Below the pieces are notes generated by a model. It made no database searches. It worked only from the letters and a program-made list of their open reading frames with translations, and was not told the origin of the DNA. Shown piece after piece: positions 16,305 to 22,836 of a DNA stretch of 64,000 nt. The stretch is taken from NCBI RefSeq assembly GCF_003034965.1, contig NZ_PZKE01000002.1, positions 124,001-188,000 on the forward strand, read 5' to 3'. The DNA is from Fuscovulum blasticum DSM 2131 (GTDB lineage Bacteria; Pseudomonadota; Alphaproteobacteria; Rhodobacterales; Rhodobacteraceae). Numbering within the stretch: position 1 is the stretch's first letter; every line of letters begins with the position of its first letter. The translations under genes and the position numbers were made by a program.

Positions 16305-16531
16305 CCCGGCCCCTGACACGGCAGCAGCGATGGCGTCAGAACAATCCCCGGCGCTACCTTGCGCACCTCTATGTGCAGGCCGGCAAGCGCCTCGGCTTCA
16401 TCACACCACAGCCTTGCGAGGTATGTGGGGGCGAAAAGGCAGAGGCGCACCACCCTGACTATGACCGACCCGGCGATGTGCAATGGCTGTGCCGCCGTCA
16501 CCATCGCCAGCATCACGCGCGGGGAGTCTGA
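16301..16531 (+). CDS. HNH-like zinc-binding phage protein
   Basis: A 76-residue basic protein. CEVCGGEKAEAHHPDYDRPG and WLCRRHHRQHH give the Cys2...His2-like metal site and an HH pair typical of short phage HNH or HNH-like zinc proteins (HHPDYDRP is a common phage signature). Catalytic competence is uncertain because the protein is short. HNH proteins near phage terminase genes often help packaging; here the gene sits before the replication gene. ATGA overlap with the preceding gene. Confidence 0.7.
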   Translation: MTRPLTRQQRWRQNNPRRYLAHLYVQAGKRLGFITPQPCEVCGGEKAEAHHPDYDRPGDVQWLCRRHHRQHHARGV

Positions 16532-16533
16532 TC

Positions 16534-16815
16534 GTGGTCTATACACTCAGCCAGAGAAACCGCCTCCATGCCGTCTATATGGAAATGGTCGGCAAGTTGC
16601 GGGCAAGTCTCACTGGTAACGTTACCAGTGAGGCCAGCATAAGGGCGCCGGTCACATGTGATCAGATCACAAGTGAGGCGCGGACCTATGCCGCCCGCCG
16701 TTCACTGTCATCTAATGACAATGAACACACCACGGTGGTGCAATCGCGCCCAGATCATCTTGGGAATTCCCGAGATAGCGCCATTCCGATTCCCATTGTT
16801 GGGAAGGCATCATGA
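16534..16815 (+). CDS. Small ORF filled with hairpin-forming dyads
   Basis: A possible 93-residue protein starting at GTG 16534 behind CGGGGAG and ending in an ATGA overlap with the replication gene. The first 30 residues (MVYTLSQRNRLHAVYMEMVG) look protein-like; the rest is disordered and matches nothing I know. The same DNA from 16609 to 16805 holds six inverted repeats with 3-4 base loops, so selection here appears to act on nucleic-acid structure. It may be a real short protein with an origin or regulatory RNA embedded in it, or merely an open frame across a structured region. Confidence 0.45.
   Translation: MVYTLSQRNRLHAVYMEMVGKLRASLTGNVTSEASIRAPVTCDQITSEARTYAARRSLSSNDNEHTTVVQSRPDHLGNSRDSAIPIPIVGKAS
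16609..16805 (+). other. Array of six hairpin-forming inverted repeats
   Basis: In order: 16609-16632, CTCACTGGTAAC followed at once by its exact complement; 16652-16676, a 25-bp dyad around TGTGATC-A-GATCACA with one mismatched pair; 16706-16720, TGTCAT-CTA-ATGACA; 16728-16740, CACCAC-G-GTGGTG; 16759-16774, CTTGGG-AATT-CCCGAG (perfect if a G-U pair is allowed); 16790-16805, TTCCCA-TTGT-TGGGAA. All sequences differ, so a single DNA-binding protein does not explain them; the common feature is a folded stem with a tight loop. They precede the iteron-bearing replication gene. Confidence 0.75.
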
Positions 16816-17420
16816 GCCGAAAGCGCAAGGCGGCAAAAGTCCTCTCAGGGCGGTTCACGGCTATGCCACACTACATTCTCGACTGCCCAGCCTATAAGGC
16901 ACTGCCACCACTCGCCCGGTGCATCTACTGGCACCTGCACCGCCTTGCCGGGGTAGCGGGCGAGAAGAATGGCGAGGTGTTCTATTCGGTGCGGAACGCT
17001 GCTGAAGATCATGGGGTTGGTAAGGATAGGGCCAACCGTGCCTTCGATGACTTGCAGGCAAAGGGATTCATATTGCCTGAACGCATCGGGCACCTTGGCA
17101 TTGAGGGGCAAGGCAAGGCCACAACGTGGCGTCTAACGCATTTCCGCGCTGACAGGGATTTCCTAAAATGGTCAGATGGTCGCGACTTCCCCGTCGCCAA
17201 GAAACAGAAGCCTGTCCTCACCACACGGACGGCCCTGTCCTCAAAACAGGGACAGTCAGTCAACACACGGGACAGGATCGCCCGCCCCTGTCCTCAAAAC
17301 AAGGACGTTTCAGGCGCTTTCGATGCCTCGCCTGTCCTCACCACCGGGACATATAAAGATATACCATCTGGCAGGGCCTCGCCTGTGGTGCGCTTGGTCA
17401 CGGGTGGGCGTGGTGACTGA
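16812..17420 (+). CDS. Winged-helix replication initiator-like protein with iterons in its gene
   Basis: A 202-residue protein. Residues 15-110 form a winged-helix-like domain (YKALPPLARCIYWHLHRLAG; EDHGVGKDRANRAFDDLQAK; GFILPERIGHLG), similar in layout to phage replication organisers and DnaT/O-type proteins. The C-terminal third is low complexity (TALSSKQGQSVNTRDRIA), because its DNA carries 20-bp iterons read in three different frames. This is the arrangement of lambda O, whose gene contains the origin. It starts by ATGA overlap with the previous gene. Replication function is inferred; a plain HTH regulator is the alternative. Confidence 0.65.
   Translation: MSRKRKAAKVLSGRFTAMPHYILDCPAYKALPPLARCIYWHLHRLAGVAGEKNGEVFYSVRNAAEDHGVGKDRANRAFDDLQAKGFILPERIGHLGIEGQGKATTWRLTHFRADRDFLKWSDGRDFPVAKKQKPVLTTRTALSSKQGQSVNTRDRIARPCPQNKDVSGAFDASPVLTTGTYKDIPSGRASPVVRLVTGGRGD
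17211..17350 (+). repeat. 20-bp iterons, candidate replication origin
   Basis: Four copies of CCTGTCCTCA-N2-AC-N2-GGAC at 17211-17230, 17234-17253, 17287-17306 and 17331-17350, plus a degenerate fifth at 17254-17273 that abuts copy 2. The copies fall in different reading frames of the surrounding gene (PVLTT, ALSSK, PCPQN, PVLTT), so the conserved unit is DNA, not peptide. Confidence 0.75.
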
Positions 17421-17669
17421 CCCCCGCATGACATGTGCCCCTGCACCAAGGCAGCACAAAGATAGCGTTTCGGATCAAGCGGCAAATTTGCCGCTTGGGA
17501 TGCCTCGGCACCACAGGCGCGCGATAACCTGGGTATCTGCGCACGGAACGCAGATAGATCGGCACCGCATCGACCGACATGTCACCGGGGGTGGTTCCGA
17601 ACTTCGGACCTCTATCGGGGACTGGCGCGGGGACTGTCGCGCAAGACACGAGCAAATTGGAGTTTTCGC
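17421..17669. other. Structured non-coding gap in the island
   Basis: No credible ORF. It contains a 22-bp perfect palindrome at 17476-17497 (CAAGCGGCAAA and its complement), an 8-bp stem with 7-base loop at 17534-17556 (TATCTGCG/CGCAGATA) and a repeated GGGGACTG near 17626-17640. It could be part of the origin, an operator region for the downstream HTH/portal genes, or a packaging site. Confidence 0.55.
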
Positions 17670-17891
17670 ATGACGATGCCGACCAGGCCGCCGCTTGATC
17701 CTTGGCGCCTTGACGAGGTGCTTGAACCTGACCGAATGCTCTGGGGGCTACCAGCCATTGCAAGGGCTGCCGGGGTGAGTGAGGACACCGCGCGTCGCTG
17801 GCATCGGCACACAGACGCGCCGATCACGAAGCCGGGTGGCCGGTATTTTGCGCAACGGCGGGCGCTTCTGGCATGGCTCCGTGCAAGGTAA
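17670..17891 (+). CDS. Small HTH DNA-binding protein
   Basis: A 73-residue protein with a MerR/Nu1-like helix-turn-helix: LWGLPAIARAAGVSEDTARR followed by WHRH and a wing GGRYFAQRRALLAWLRAR. Proteins of this size and fold act as phage small-terminase DNA-binding domains or as local regulators. Start ATG 17670 with TTGGAG upstream. It lies immediately before the portal gene, the usual place of terminase genes, but no large terminase follows. Both roles remain open. Confidence 0.65.
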   Translation: MTMPTRPPLDPWRLDEVLEPDRMLWGLPAIARAAGVSEDTARRWHRHTDAPITKPGGRYFAQRRALLAWLRAR

Positions 17892-17953
17892 ACCTATGTT
17901 TTGCAAGGTTTTGCTATCTGACGGCGTGACCCGGAAGCCGACACAATGGGCCA

Positions 17954-19165
17954 ATGATCAGATGGCCCTTCACCCGCAAGGCTTCGCAGCCTGAACAGAA
18001 ATCGCTCACCACGGCTGGTTCGTGGGTGGAGTTGATTACGGGCACCGCGCCGACAAGCTCCGGTATCTATGTCACCGCCGCCGATGCGCTCAAGGTTCCC
18101 GCCGTTTCCAACGCGGTGCAGATCATCAGCGAAGCGGTCGCAACCCTCGACATTCAGCTTAAGCGGATTGAGGGCGGCACAGAAGCTGACGATGAGGGCC
18201 ACCGCCTTCTGCCGCTGTTGCGGGACGAGGTGAACGGCTGGACAAGCGCCTTCGAGTTCTTCCGCCAGATCGTTTTCGATGCCCTTACTTCGGATGCGGG
18301 CGGCTTGGCCTGGGTAAACCGCGTGAACGAGCGGGTGGCTGAAATCATCAGGTACCAGCCGGGCGTGTTGTCCTTTGATGTTGACCAGACCACGGGGGAA
18401 CGGCGCTACAGGATCAACGCGCGCCCTGTGCCGGCGTCAGACGTGATCCACCTTCTTCCGCCGCTGGGCGTGGCCCCGCTCACCCTTGCCCGCGAAGCCA
18501 TCGGGGTTGCGGTGGACCTTGAGCGTCACGCTGCCCGGCTGTTCTCCCGTGGTGCCCGCCCAGTTGGTGCCCTGAAATTTCCGAAGGGTCTTAGCGAAGA
18601 CGCCGTGAAGAAGATCGCTGCGGTTTGGCGGGCAACCCATGAGGGCGAAAACGCCACCGGAAGAACGGCGATCTTGGCAGACGGTGCCGAGTTCCAACCG
18701 TTCACGTTCAACAGCACCGACGCGCAATTCCTCGAAAACCGGCGTTTCCAGATCCTCGAAATCGCCCGCGCCTTCAACATTCCGGCGCCGATGATTGGCG
18801 ATCTGGAACGCGCAACCTGGTCGAACAGCGAACAGAAGGGCCGTGAGTTCCTGTCTTACACGCTTGAACCATGGCTTCGGGCACTGGAAGGCGCGCTGCG
18901 ACGGGCGCTTTTTAGCGACGACGAGCGGCCTAGCTATTTAATTCGCTTCGACCGCGACGACCTGACCCGCGCCGATCTCGCAACCCGTGCGACCGTCATA
19001 AACAGCCTGATCGCATCCAAGACCATCAACCCCAACGAAGGGCGTGGCTGGCTTGGCATGCCGCCCCGCGACGGCGGCGACAGCTTCGAGAATCCGAACA
19101 TCACGAGCGGCGCGGCGCCTTCTGCCGAGCCGCCTGCAAACGAGGTGCCCCGTGAACCTGTCTGA
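17954..19165 (+). CDS. HK97-family phage portal protein
   Basis: A 403-residue portal. Typical blocks are AVSNAVQIISEAVATLDIQL, GYxP-like VHLLPPLG region preceded by SDVIHLL, GLTLAREAIG-type APLTLAREAIGVAVDLERHA and the late ARAFNIPAPMIGDLERATWS-NSEQKGREF signature, all found in HK97-type and gene-transfer-agent portals. Portals form the dodecameric DNA-entry ring of the procapsid. Length is normal and the frame is intact. It is the only full-length structural gene I see in the element, and no terminase precedes it or capsid follows it. Confidence 0.9.
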   Translation: MIRWPFTRKASQPEQKSLTTAGSWVELITGTAPTSSGIYVTAADALKVPAVSNAVQIISEAVATLDIQLKRIEGGTEADDEGHRLLPLLRDEVNGWTSAFEFFRQIVFDALTSDAGGLAWVNRVNERVAEIIRYQPGVLSFDVDQTTGERRYRINARPVPASDVIHLLPPLGVAPLTLAREAIGVAVDLERHAARLFSRGARPVGALKFPKGLSEDAVKKIAAVWRATHEGENATGRTAILADGAEFQPFTFNSTDAQFLENRRFQILEIARAFNIPAPMIGDLERATWSNSEQKGREFLSYTLEPWLRALEGALRRALFSDDERPSYLIRFDRDDLTRADLATRATVINSLIASKTINPNEGRGWLGMPPRDGGDSFENPNITSGAAPSAEPPANEVPREPV

Positions 19166-19544
19166 GGTTTCCAACATCGCTGAGGATCAGGATCGGGGCC
19201 GCTGGCTCGATCTTCTTAGCCCCTATGACGGCAAGCCGGTGGGTATCCGGCTTCTGATCGCCGGTCCGGATTCAATGGTGCAGGCGCGCGCGCGCCTGAA
19301 GCTGGCAGACGAACTTGCCGACATGGCGGATGATGAGGGCCGGGTTTCCGCCGAAAATCGCGAGACTGCCCGGCTGCGCAACCTTGCCCGCTGTGTGCTG
19401 GCATGGGACGCGACCGAAGACGGCAAGGCCGTGCCTTTCAGCTTCGAGGGGGCGCTTCGACTGCTTCGGGCTGGCCGCTGGGTTCAGGAACAGGTTGACG
19501 ACTTCGCCGGTTCGCGTCGCGCCTTTGCCAAGGGGGCAGCGTGA
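19152..19544 (+). CDS. Unknown protein between portal and protease
   Basis: A 130-residue protein starting at GTG 19152 inside the portal 3' end and ending in a TGATG overlap with the protease, so the three are coupled. It is acidic and helical (ARLKLADELADMADDEGRVS; EGALRLLRAGRWVQEQVDDF). No family recognised. Its position suggests a head-assembly or packaging accessory role, but nothing in the sequence proves that. Confidence 0.65.
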   Translation: MNLSEVSNIAEDQDRGRWLDLLSPYDGKPVGIRLLIAGPDSMVQARARLKLADELADMADDEGRVSAENRETARLRNLARCVLAWDATEDGKAVPFSFEGALRLLRAGRWVQEQVDDFAGSRRAFAKGAA

Positions 19545-20002
19545 TGGACCGGATTGAGTTCAAGGCTCAGCTTTCCGTTGACGATGCGGGCGCGATCACC
19601 GGCATTGCCTGGCCCTTCTTTGGGCCGGATCGGGTTGGCGACGTGATCGAACGCGGCGCGTTCAAGGCCCTGCCGCCCCTGCCCATGCTGGACACGCACG
19701 ACCAGGCGAAGGCCGTGGGTGTTTGGGAAGAGATCACCGAAACCACCGAAGGCTTGGCCGTGAAAGGCCGGCTTCTGGTGGAAGACGTGGAGCGCGCCCG
19801 CGAGGTCCGGGCGCTGATCAAGGCGGGTGCCATGCGTGGCCTGCCCCTTGAACCGCACCACGTTGAGACGATCCGCCGAATGGATCAGGTCTGGTTGTCG
19901 GCCACGCTGGCAGACACCACGACAACGCGGGGTGAAAAGGTGCTGCCGCGCGTGTCACGGCATGCCATCACACCGCAACTCATTGATGCGATGTTCCCAT
20001 GA
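19544..20002 (+). CDS. HK97-type prohead protease, apparently degenerate
   Basis: A 152-residue protein whose first 100 residues match prohead proteases: WPFFGPDRVGDVIERGAFKA, MLDTHDQAKAVGVWEEI with the catalytic His, then GLAVKGRLLVEDVERAREVR and ALIKAGAMRGL. At the place where the family has GLSIGY with the nucleophilic Ser, this protein reads GLPLEPHH, and the following strand pattern is also lost (the family's LWEVSLVTFP block is missing). It is probably inactive as a protease, or its second half has been replaced. It is coupled to its neighbours by TGATG and ATGA overlaps. No major capsid gene follows it. Confidence 0.75.
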   Translation: MDRIEFKAQLSVDDAGAITGIAWPFFGPDRVGDVIERGAFKALPPLPMLDTHDQAKAVGVWEEITETTEGLAVKGRLLVEDVERAREVRALIKAGAMRGLPLEPHHVETIRRMDQVWLSATLADTTTTRGEKVLPRVSRHAITPQLIDAMFP

Positions 20003-20514
20003 AGGTGCATCGCGATATTTTGGCGAACCTGGCAGAGCGGCGACGGCTGGAACGGCGCGAGCGGGACGCGCGGCGCGGCCGGCTTGGTCGCGGTCGCTTT
20101 GATCAGCTTGTGAGGGAACTTGCGGGCGTCATTCGGCTTGCTTTCGAGGCCGGGGCAACAGGATCTCTGTTCGGGCTTGAGGGGCCGCTGCGGCATGGCA
20201 TCCGGGCCGATCTGTGCTTGCAGGGCTGGCACTGGCACGACGCCGACCAGATGGCCCGTGAGTTGATGGACGAGGCATTCAAGGCGGTTCGCGCGACCCG
20301 CCCAAGCTGGAACGAGGGGCAAAGAGAATGGACAGTAGAGGCCGGAACGCTGATCGAACGGACCCGCTGCGCTCATTGCGGGAAGCCATTGCCCGAGGGG
20401 CATCACAAGTTCTGCAGAACAACTTGCGCAAACGTGTATCACAGCCGACTGAGCCGCTTGAAGGATGGCGCGGAAACGGCGGTGGTGCGGATAGCGGTTC
20501 GAGTGATGACGTAG
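19999..20514 (+). CDS. Zinc-ribbon protein, N-terminal part
   Basis: A 171-residue basic protein with an Arg-rich N-terminus (RRRLERRERDARRGRLGRGR) and one C-terminal ribbon CAHCGKPLPEGHHKFCRTTC (C-x2-C-x11-C-x3-C). Three more ribbons of the same class follow at once in the next ORF, one frame back, which suggests that a -1 frameshift split one longer protein. It starts by ATGA overlap with the protease gene. Function unknown; multi-ribbon proteins usually bind nucleic acid. Confidence 0.65.
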   Translation: MKVHRDILANLAERRRLERRERDARRGRLGRGRFDQLVRELAGVIRLAFEAGATGSLFGLEGPLRHGIRADLCLQGWHWHDADQMARELMDEAFKAVRATRPSWNEGQREWTVEAGTLIERTRCAHCGKPLPEGHHKFCRTTCANVYHSRLSRLKDGAETAVVRIAVRVMT

Positions 20515-20954
20515 CCGCCGAGTGCGAGTGGTGCGGTGGCCCGATCCTTGAGCGGGGGCGTCTAAAGTTCTGCGGCGAGAAATGTGCGAAGGCAGGCGCG
20601 GCGATAGTGCGGCGGGCGTCACTTGAACGGCGCTACACAAGGCAACGGGAAGGCCGCATCTGCGCCTGGTGCGGGAAGCCACTGAAACCGGCCACGCGAG
20701 GACATGCGAAATATTGCTGCATCGAATGTACGCAAAAGGGGTATTACGCTGGTCGCAAGGCGACAAACAGGAGAACCTGTGTCCAGTGCGGCTCAGAGTT
20801 CACGACCGCAAGCCGGACAGCGAAGCATTGCGGCCGATCATGTGTGGCCAAAAGCAGGTTGGCGGAGACTGCCAAGAGGCGCATCAGGGGGCGGTGGCGC
20901 GCTCACCTCACCCCGGCCCTGTTCGACAGGGCGTTTATCAGGCTGGACGGGTAG
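20328..20954 (+). CDS. Triple zinc-ribbon ORF, real start uncertain
   Basis: The frame is open from 20328, but its first 60 residues overlap the well-supported ribbon of the previous gene in another frame, so true coding probably begins near 20510. It contains CEWCGGPILERGRLKFCGEK, CAWCGKPLKPATRGHAKYCC and CVQCGSEFTTASRTAKHCGR, three ribbons alike in spacing and in the K-[FYH]-C motif, then a basic tail. The absence of a well-placed start and the matching ribbon upstream favour a frameshifted continuation of 19999-20514. Confidence 0.55.
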   Translation: MDSRGRNADRTDPLRSLREAIARGASQVLQNNLRKRVSQPTEPLEGWRGNGGGADSGSSDDVAAECEWCGGPILERGRLKFCGEKCAKAGAAIVRRASLERRYTRQREGRICAWCGKPLKPATRGHAKYCCIECTQKGYYAGRKATNRRTCVQCGSEFTTASRTAKHCGRSCVAKSRLAETAKRRIRGRWRAHLTPALFDRAFIRLDG

Positions 20955-20969
20955 CAGGGTTGGCGGCGC

Positions 20970-20990
20970 ATCTGCAAACGGTTTGCAGAT
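20970..20990. other. 21-bp palindrome after the zinc-ribbon gene
   Basis: ATCTGCAAAC, one G, then the exact complement GTTTGCAGAT. With only a one-base spacer it looks more like a protein-binding dyad than a terminator. A second dyad TCACTGCG-N6-CGCAGTGA follows at 21021-21042. Confidence 0.5.
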
Positions 20991-21086
20991 AGTGCAGGCC
21001 AGGCGGGTGAAGCGCGGGTGTCACTGCGTTTTCGCGCAGTGAGGATCAGCCGGGGCGACCCGACTACCTAATACCTGGAAAACATA

Positions 21087-21112
21087 GAAGCCCCGCACTT
21101 CTGCGGGGCTTC
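21087..21112 (+). terminator. Terminator hairpin closing the island's rightward operon
   Basis: GAAGCCCCGCA pairs with TGCGGGGCTTC over a four-base loop. It lies between the rightward zinc-ribbon genes and the leftward gene ending at 21138, so it may act in both directions. Confidence 0.65.
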
Positions 21113-21137
21113 AGGGGTCGCGTAATGCTCAGCAATA

Positions 21138-21323
21138 CTAAGCACACTTTGCCAGCGCTCTGGTGCTTTCGTCTTGGGTGTACTGCCTATCTTCAGGCAC
21201 AGCAGCGACAACCGTTTGCACCTGACGGTCGCTCATCCACCGCGCAGCGTGCGCGGCATGGCGCTCAGCAGCATTCACCATCAGCTCAATTTGCTGATCG
21301 CGAGTCAGGGGTGGCATCGTCAT
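21138..21323 (-). CDS. Small unknown protein in island cargo
   Basis: A 61-residue hydrophilic protein, MTMPPLTRDQQIELMVNAAE..., start at 21323 behind AGGAGA. It follows the 167-residue gene by 49 bases on the same strand and is probably cotranscribed. No motif is recognised. The codon use and composition are less GC-rich than core genes. Confidence 0.55.
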   Translation of the reverse strand: MTMPPLTRDQQIELMVNAAERHAAHAARWMSDRQVQTVVAAVPEDRQYTQDESTRALAKCA

Positions 21324-21372
21324 GTACGTTCTCCTGATACGGCCTGCATAGGCCATAACCTTTACCTAAGCG

Positions 21373-21876
21373 TTAAGGGGCAGAATTTCTACGCTTAAGC
21401 ATCCACATGTTACTACCATGGTATGGGTCTGTCCTCGAGCCATGATATCCTGCGGTCCTTAATGCCTTGCATATGTGCCCATACTTCGTCAACGCCTTGT
21501 CAGGCAGGTATGCGACTGCTGTAACAAACACGATTGCTGAGGGACGTACCTGCTCAGCAAGTTCAACGGCCGCTGTGCAAACACAATCCAGCACAGCCTT
21601 CCTCGCGTCGCCGGTCAGAAAGCTCTTTGTCTGCGCTCCATCCAAGATCATCTGCGGCTCGCCAACACTTTGTAATGACTCAACTATTCCAAACGTGAAT
21701 TCCATAACACCAGGCTGAAGGTGTGGCTGAGACATCAAAGAAGCCAAGACACTGTAGACAGCCCCACGCTCCTTGTCTGATCCAATAAAAAGTCGCGCTA
21801 AGTGCTCTCTATCATTAGATAAAATATCAAACCGAAGTGGCTTCCCAGAAGCAATGTCGGCGAGAACGAAAGCCAT
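21373..21876 (-). CDS. Unknown low-GC cargo protein
   Basis: A 167-residue protein I do not recognise. It appears alpha/beta: KPLRFDILSNDREHLARLFI, PQMILDGAQTKSFLTGDARK, PSAIVFVTAVAYLPDKALTK and a C-terminal GSNMWMLKRR. Its DNA is clearly more AT-rich than the rest of the island, and it is read against the packaging genes together with one small ORF. In phage satellites this position commonly carries host-benefit or anti-phage cargo; that is context only. Confidence 0.6.
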   Translation of the reverse strand: MAFVLADIASGKPLRFDILSNDREHLARLFIGSDKERGAVYSVLASLMSQPHLQPGVMEFTFGIVESLQSVGEPQMILDGAQTKSFLTGDARKAVLDCVCTAAVELAEQVRPSAIVFVTAVAYLPDKALTKYGHICKALRTAGYHGSRTDPYHGSNMWMLKRRNSAP

Positions 21877-21923
21877 AAGCAGTTTCCAGTTGTAAGTTGG
21901 CCCAAAAAATAGCCATCAAGCCG

Positions 21924-22133
21924 CTACCTGTCCATAGCGCTGTTCCTGATTCTCCCCTCTTCGATCAGTCCTCGGATGAACTCTGGCCGCGTCGGCTCCG
22001 GATCGAGCTTCGCCCGTTCCTGATCAACCCACGCCAGAAGGTCGGGTTGCAAGCGGACCATCACTGGTGTGCCCTGTCCGGTAGCCGGTCGGCCACCACG
22101 GTTTTTGGTATCATTTTCTTGTTGAGTGCTCAT
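21924..22133 (-). CDS. Ribbon-helix-helix regulator
   Basis: A 69-residue CopG/Arc-like protein: RGGRPATGQGTPVMVRLQPD then LLAWVDQERAKLDPEPTRPE and FIRGLIEEG, i.e. beta strand, two helices and the usual basic lead. It diverges from the small-gene operon at 22227, and an exact inverted repeat overlaps its start codon, so it probably represses itself and perhaps that operon. No obvious toxin partner is adjacent. Start at 22133 chosen because the longer frame to 22436 is antisense to other genes. Confidence 0.75.
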   Translation of the reverse strand: MSTQQENDTKNRGGRPATGQGTPVMVRLQPDLLAWVDQERAKLDPEPTRPEFIRGLIEEGRIRNSAMDR

Positions 22134-22152
22134 GTGGTTTATGATACCACAT
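22132..22152. promoter_or_regulatory. Candidate operator of the RHH regulator
   Basis: ATGTGGT and its complement ACCACAT flank seven bases (TTATGAT), overlapping the start codon of the RHH gene. A second GGTATCAT/ATGATACC pair spans 22117-22149. Confidence 0.5.
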
Positions 22153-22226
22153 CGGACAGGCCGAGCAAGAAGGTGAGAGCTCTCGCCCGGCCCTAACCGA
22201 AACCCTGATCTATGGAGGATCAGTGA

Positions 22227-22457
22227 ATGGCTATACATTGCCATAACACTCCCCGCTTGCCTGATCAAATCCGCCGCCCTGTCCTGCCGGCAGAGACGTG
22301 GAACGAGTTGCACGACTTCCTCTCGCTGGCGCTGGATGCCCTGGGCGAGAGACCGCAGGACTTCACCCCCGACTTTCTGCACAACGCGGTGCTGCACCAG
22401 CGGCTCGCGATCAAGATCACCCACAAGGCCATGCAACAGATCGGGGGGGCGGCATGA
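22227..22457 (+). CDS. Small island protein, unknown
   Basis: A 76-residue protein, first of five rightward genes that overlap by four bases each. It shows an amphipathic helix WNELHDFLSLALDALGERPQ and ends AIKITHKAMQQIGGAA. Start ATG 22227 follows GGAGGATCAGTGA. No family recognised. Confidence 0.6.
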   Translation: MAIHCHNTPRLPDQIRRPVLPAETWNELHDFLSLALDALGERPQDFTPDFLHNAVLHQRLAIKITHKAMQQIGGAA

Positions 22458-22591
22458 TCTTTTACATCGTCCGTATCGCGGTGCGCCTGCACCTCAACCT
22501 GAACTGGATCTTCGATCCGGTGACCTCATGGAAACGGCGCGAACCTCTACTGAGACGCTATACGCCCCGGCGGAAAGGGGGTGCGGCATGA
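22454..22591 (+). CDS. Very short basic ORF in the coupled small-gene operon
   Basis: A 45-residue ORF starting by ATGA overlap with the previous stop and ending with the same overlap to the next gene. The N-terminus is hydrophobic (MIFYIVRIAVRLHLNLNWIF) and the C-terminus Arg-rich, like a small membrane-anchored peptide. It is supported mainly by the overlap pattern. Confidence 0.45.
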   Translation: MIFYIVRIAVRLHLNLNWIFDPVTSWKRREPLLRRYTPRRKGGAA

Positions 22592-22836
22592 TCCCGAGCA
22601 AGTACCGCGAAGCGCACCAAGACGCTGGCTATGCCCTCGGCAAGGCGCAGGGTTACATGACCGCCCTCTACACTCTAGTGATGCTCGGCAAAGCGGTGGA
22701 TCACAGCCACCCCGACGGCAACGCTATCGCCACTCTTTGCAACGCAATCGAGGGTGAGCTTGAAGCAATGGGCAAGAAGCTGGACGAAGCATGGAACGCG
22801 GTCAGCGAAGCCACTGATCAGGAGAAGGCAGCATGA
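22588..22836 (+). CDS. Small island protein, unknown
   Basis: An 82-residue helical protein (YGxxALGKAQGYMTALYTLVML region; EGELEAMGKKLDEAWNAVSE). It overlaps both neighbours by four bases. No family recognised. Confidence 0.55.
   Translation: MIPSKYREAHQDAGYALGKAQGYMTALYTLVMLGKAVDHSHPDGNAIATLCNAIEGELEAMGKKLDEAWNAVSEATDQEKAA

Noticed and set aside
17211-17350. CRISPR-like array
   Set aside because: The 20-bp repeats are irregularly spaced (about 3, 24 or 33 bases), lie inside a gene and have no cas genes near; iterons fit better.
21924-22133. Toxin-antitoxin pair led by the RHH protein
   Set aside because: No toxin-sized ORF with a known fold is adjacent on the same strand; it is better read as a regulator.
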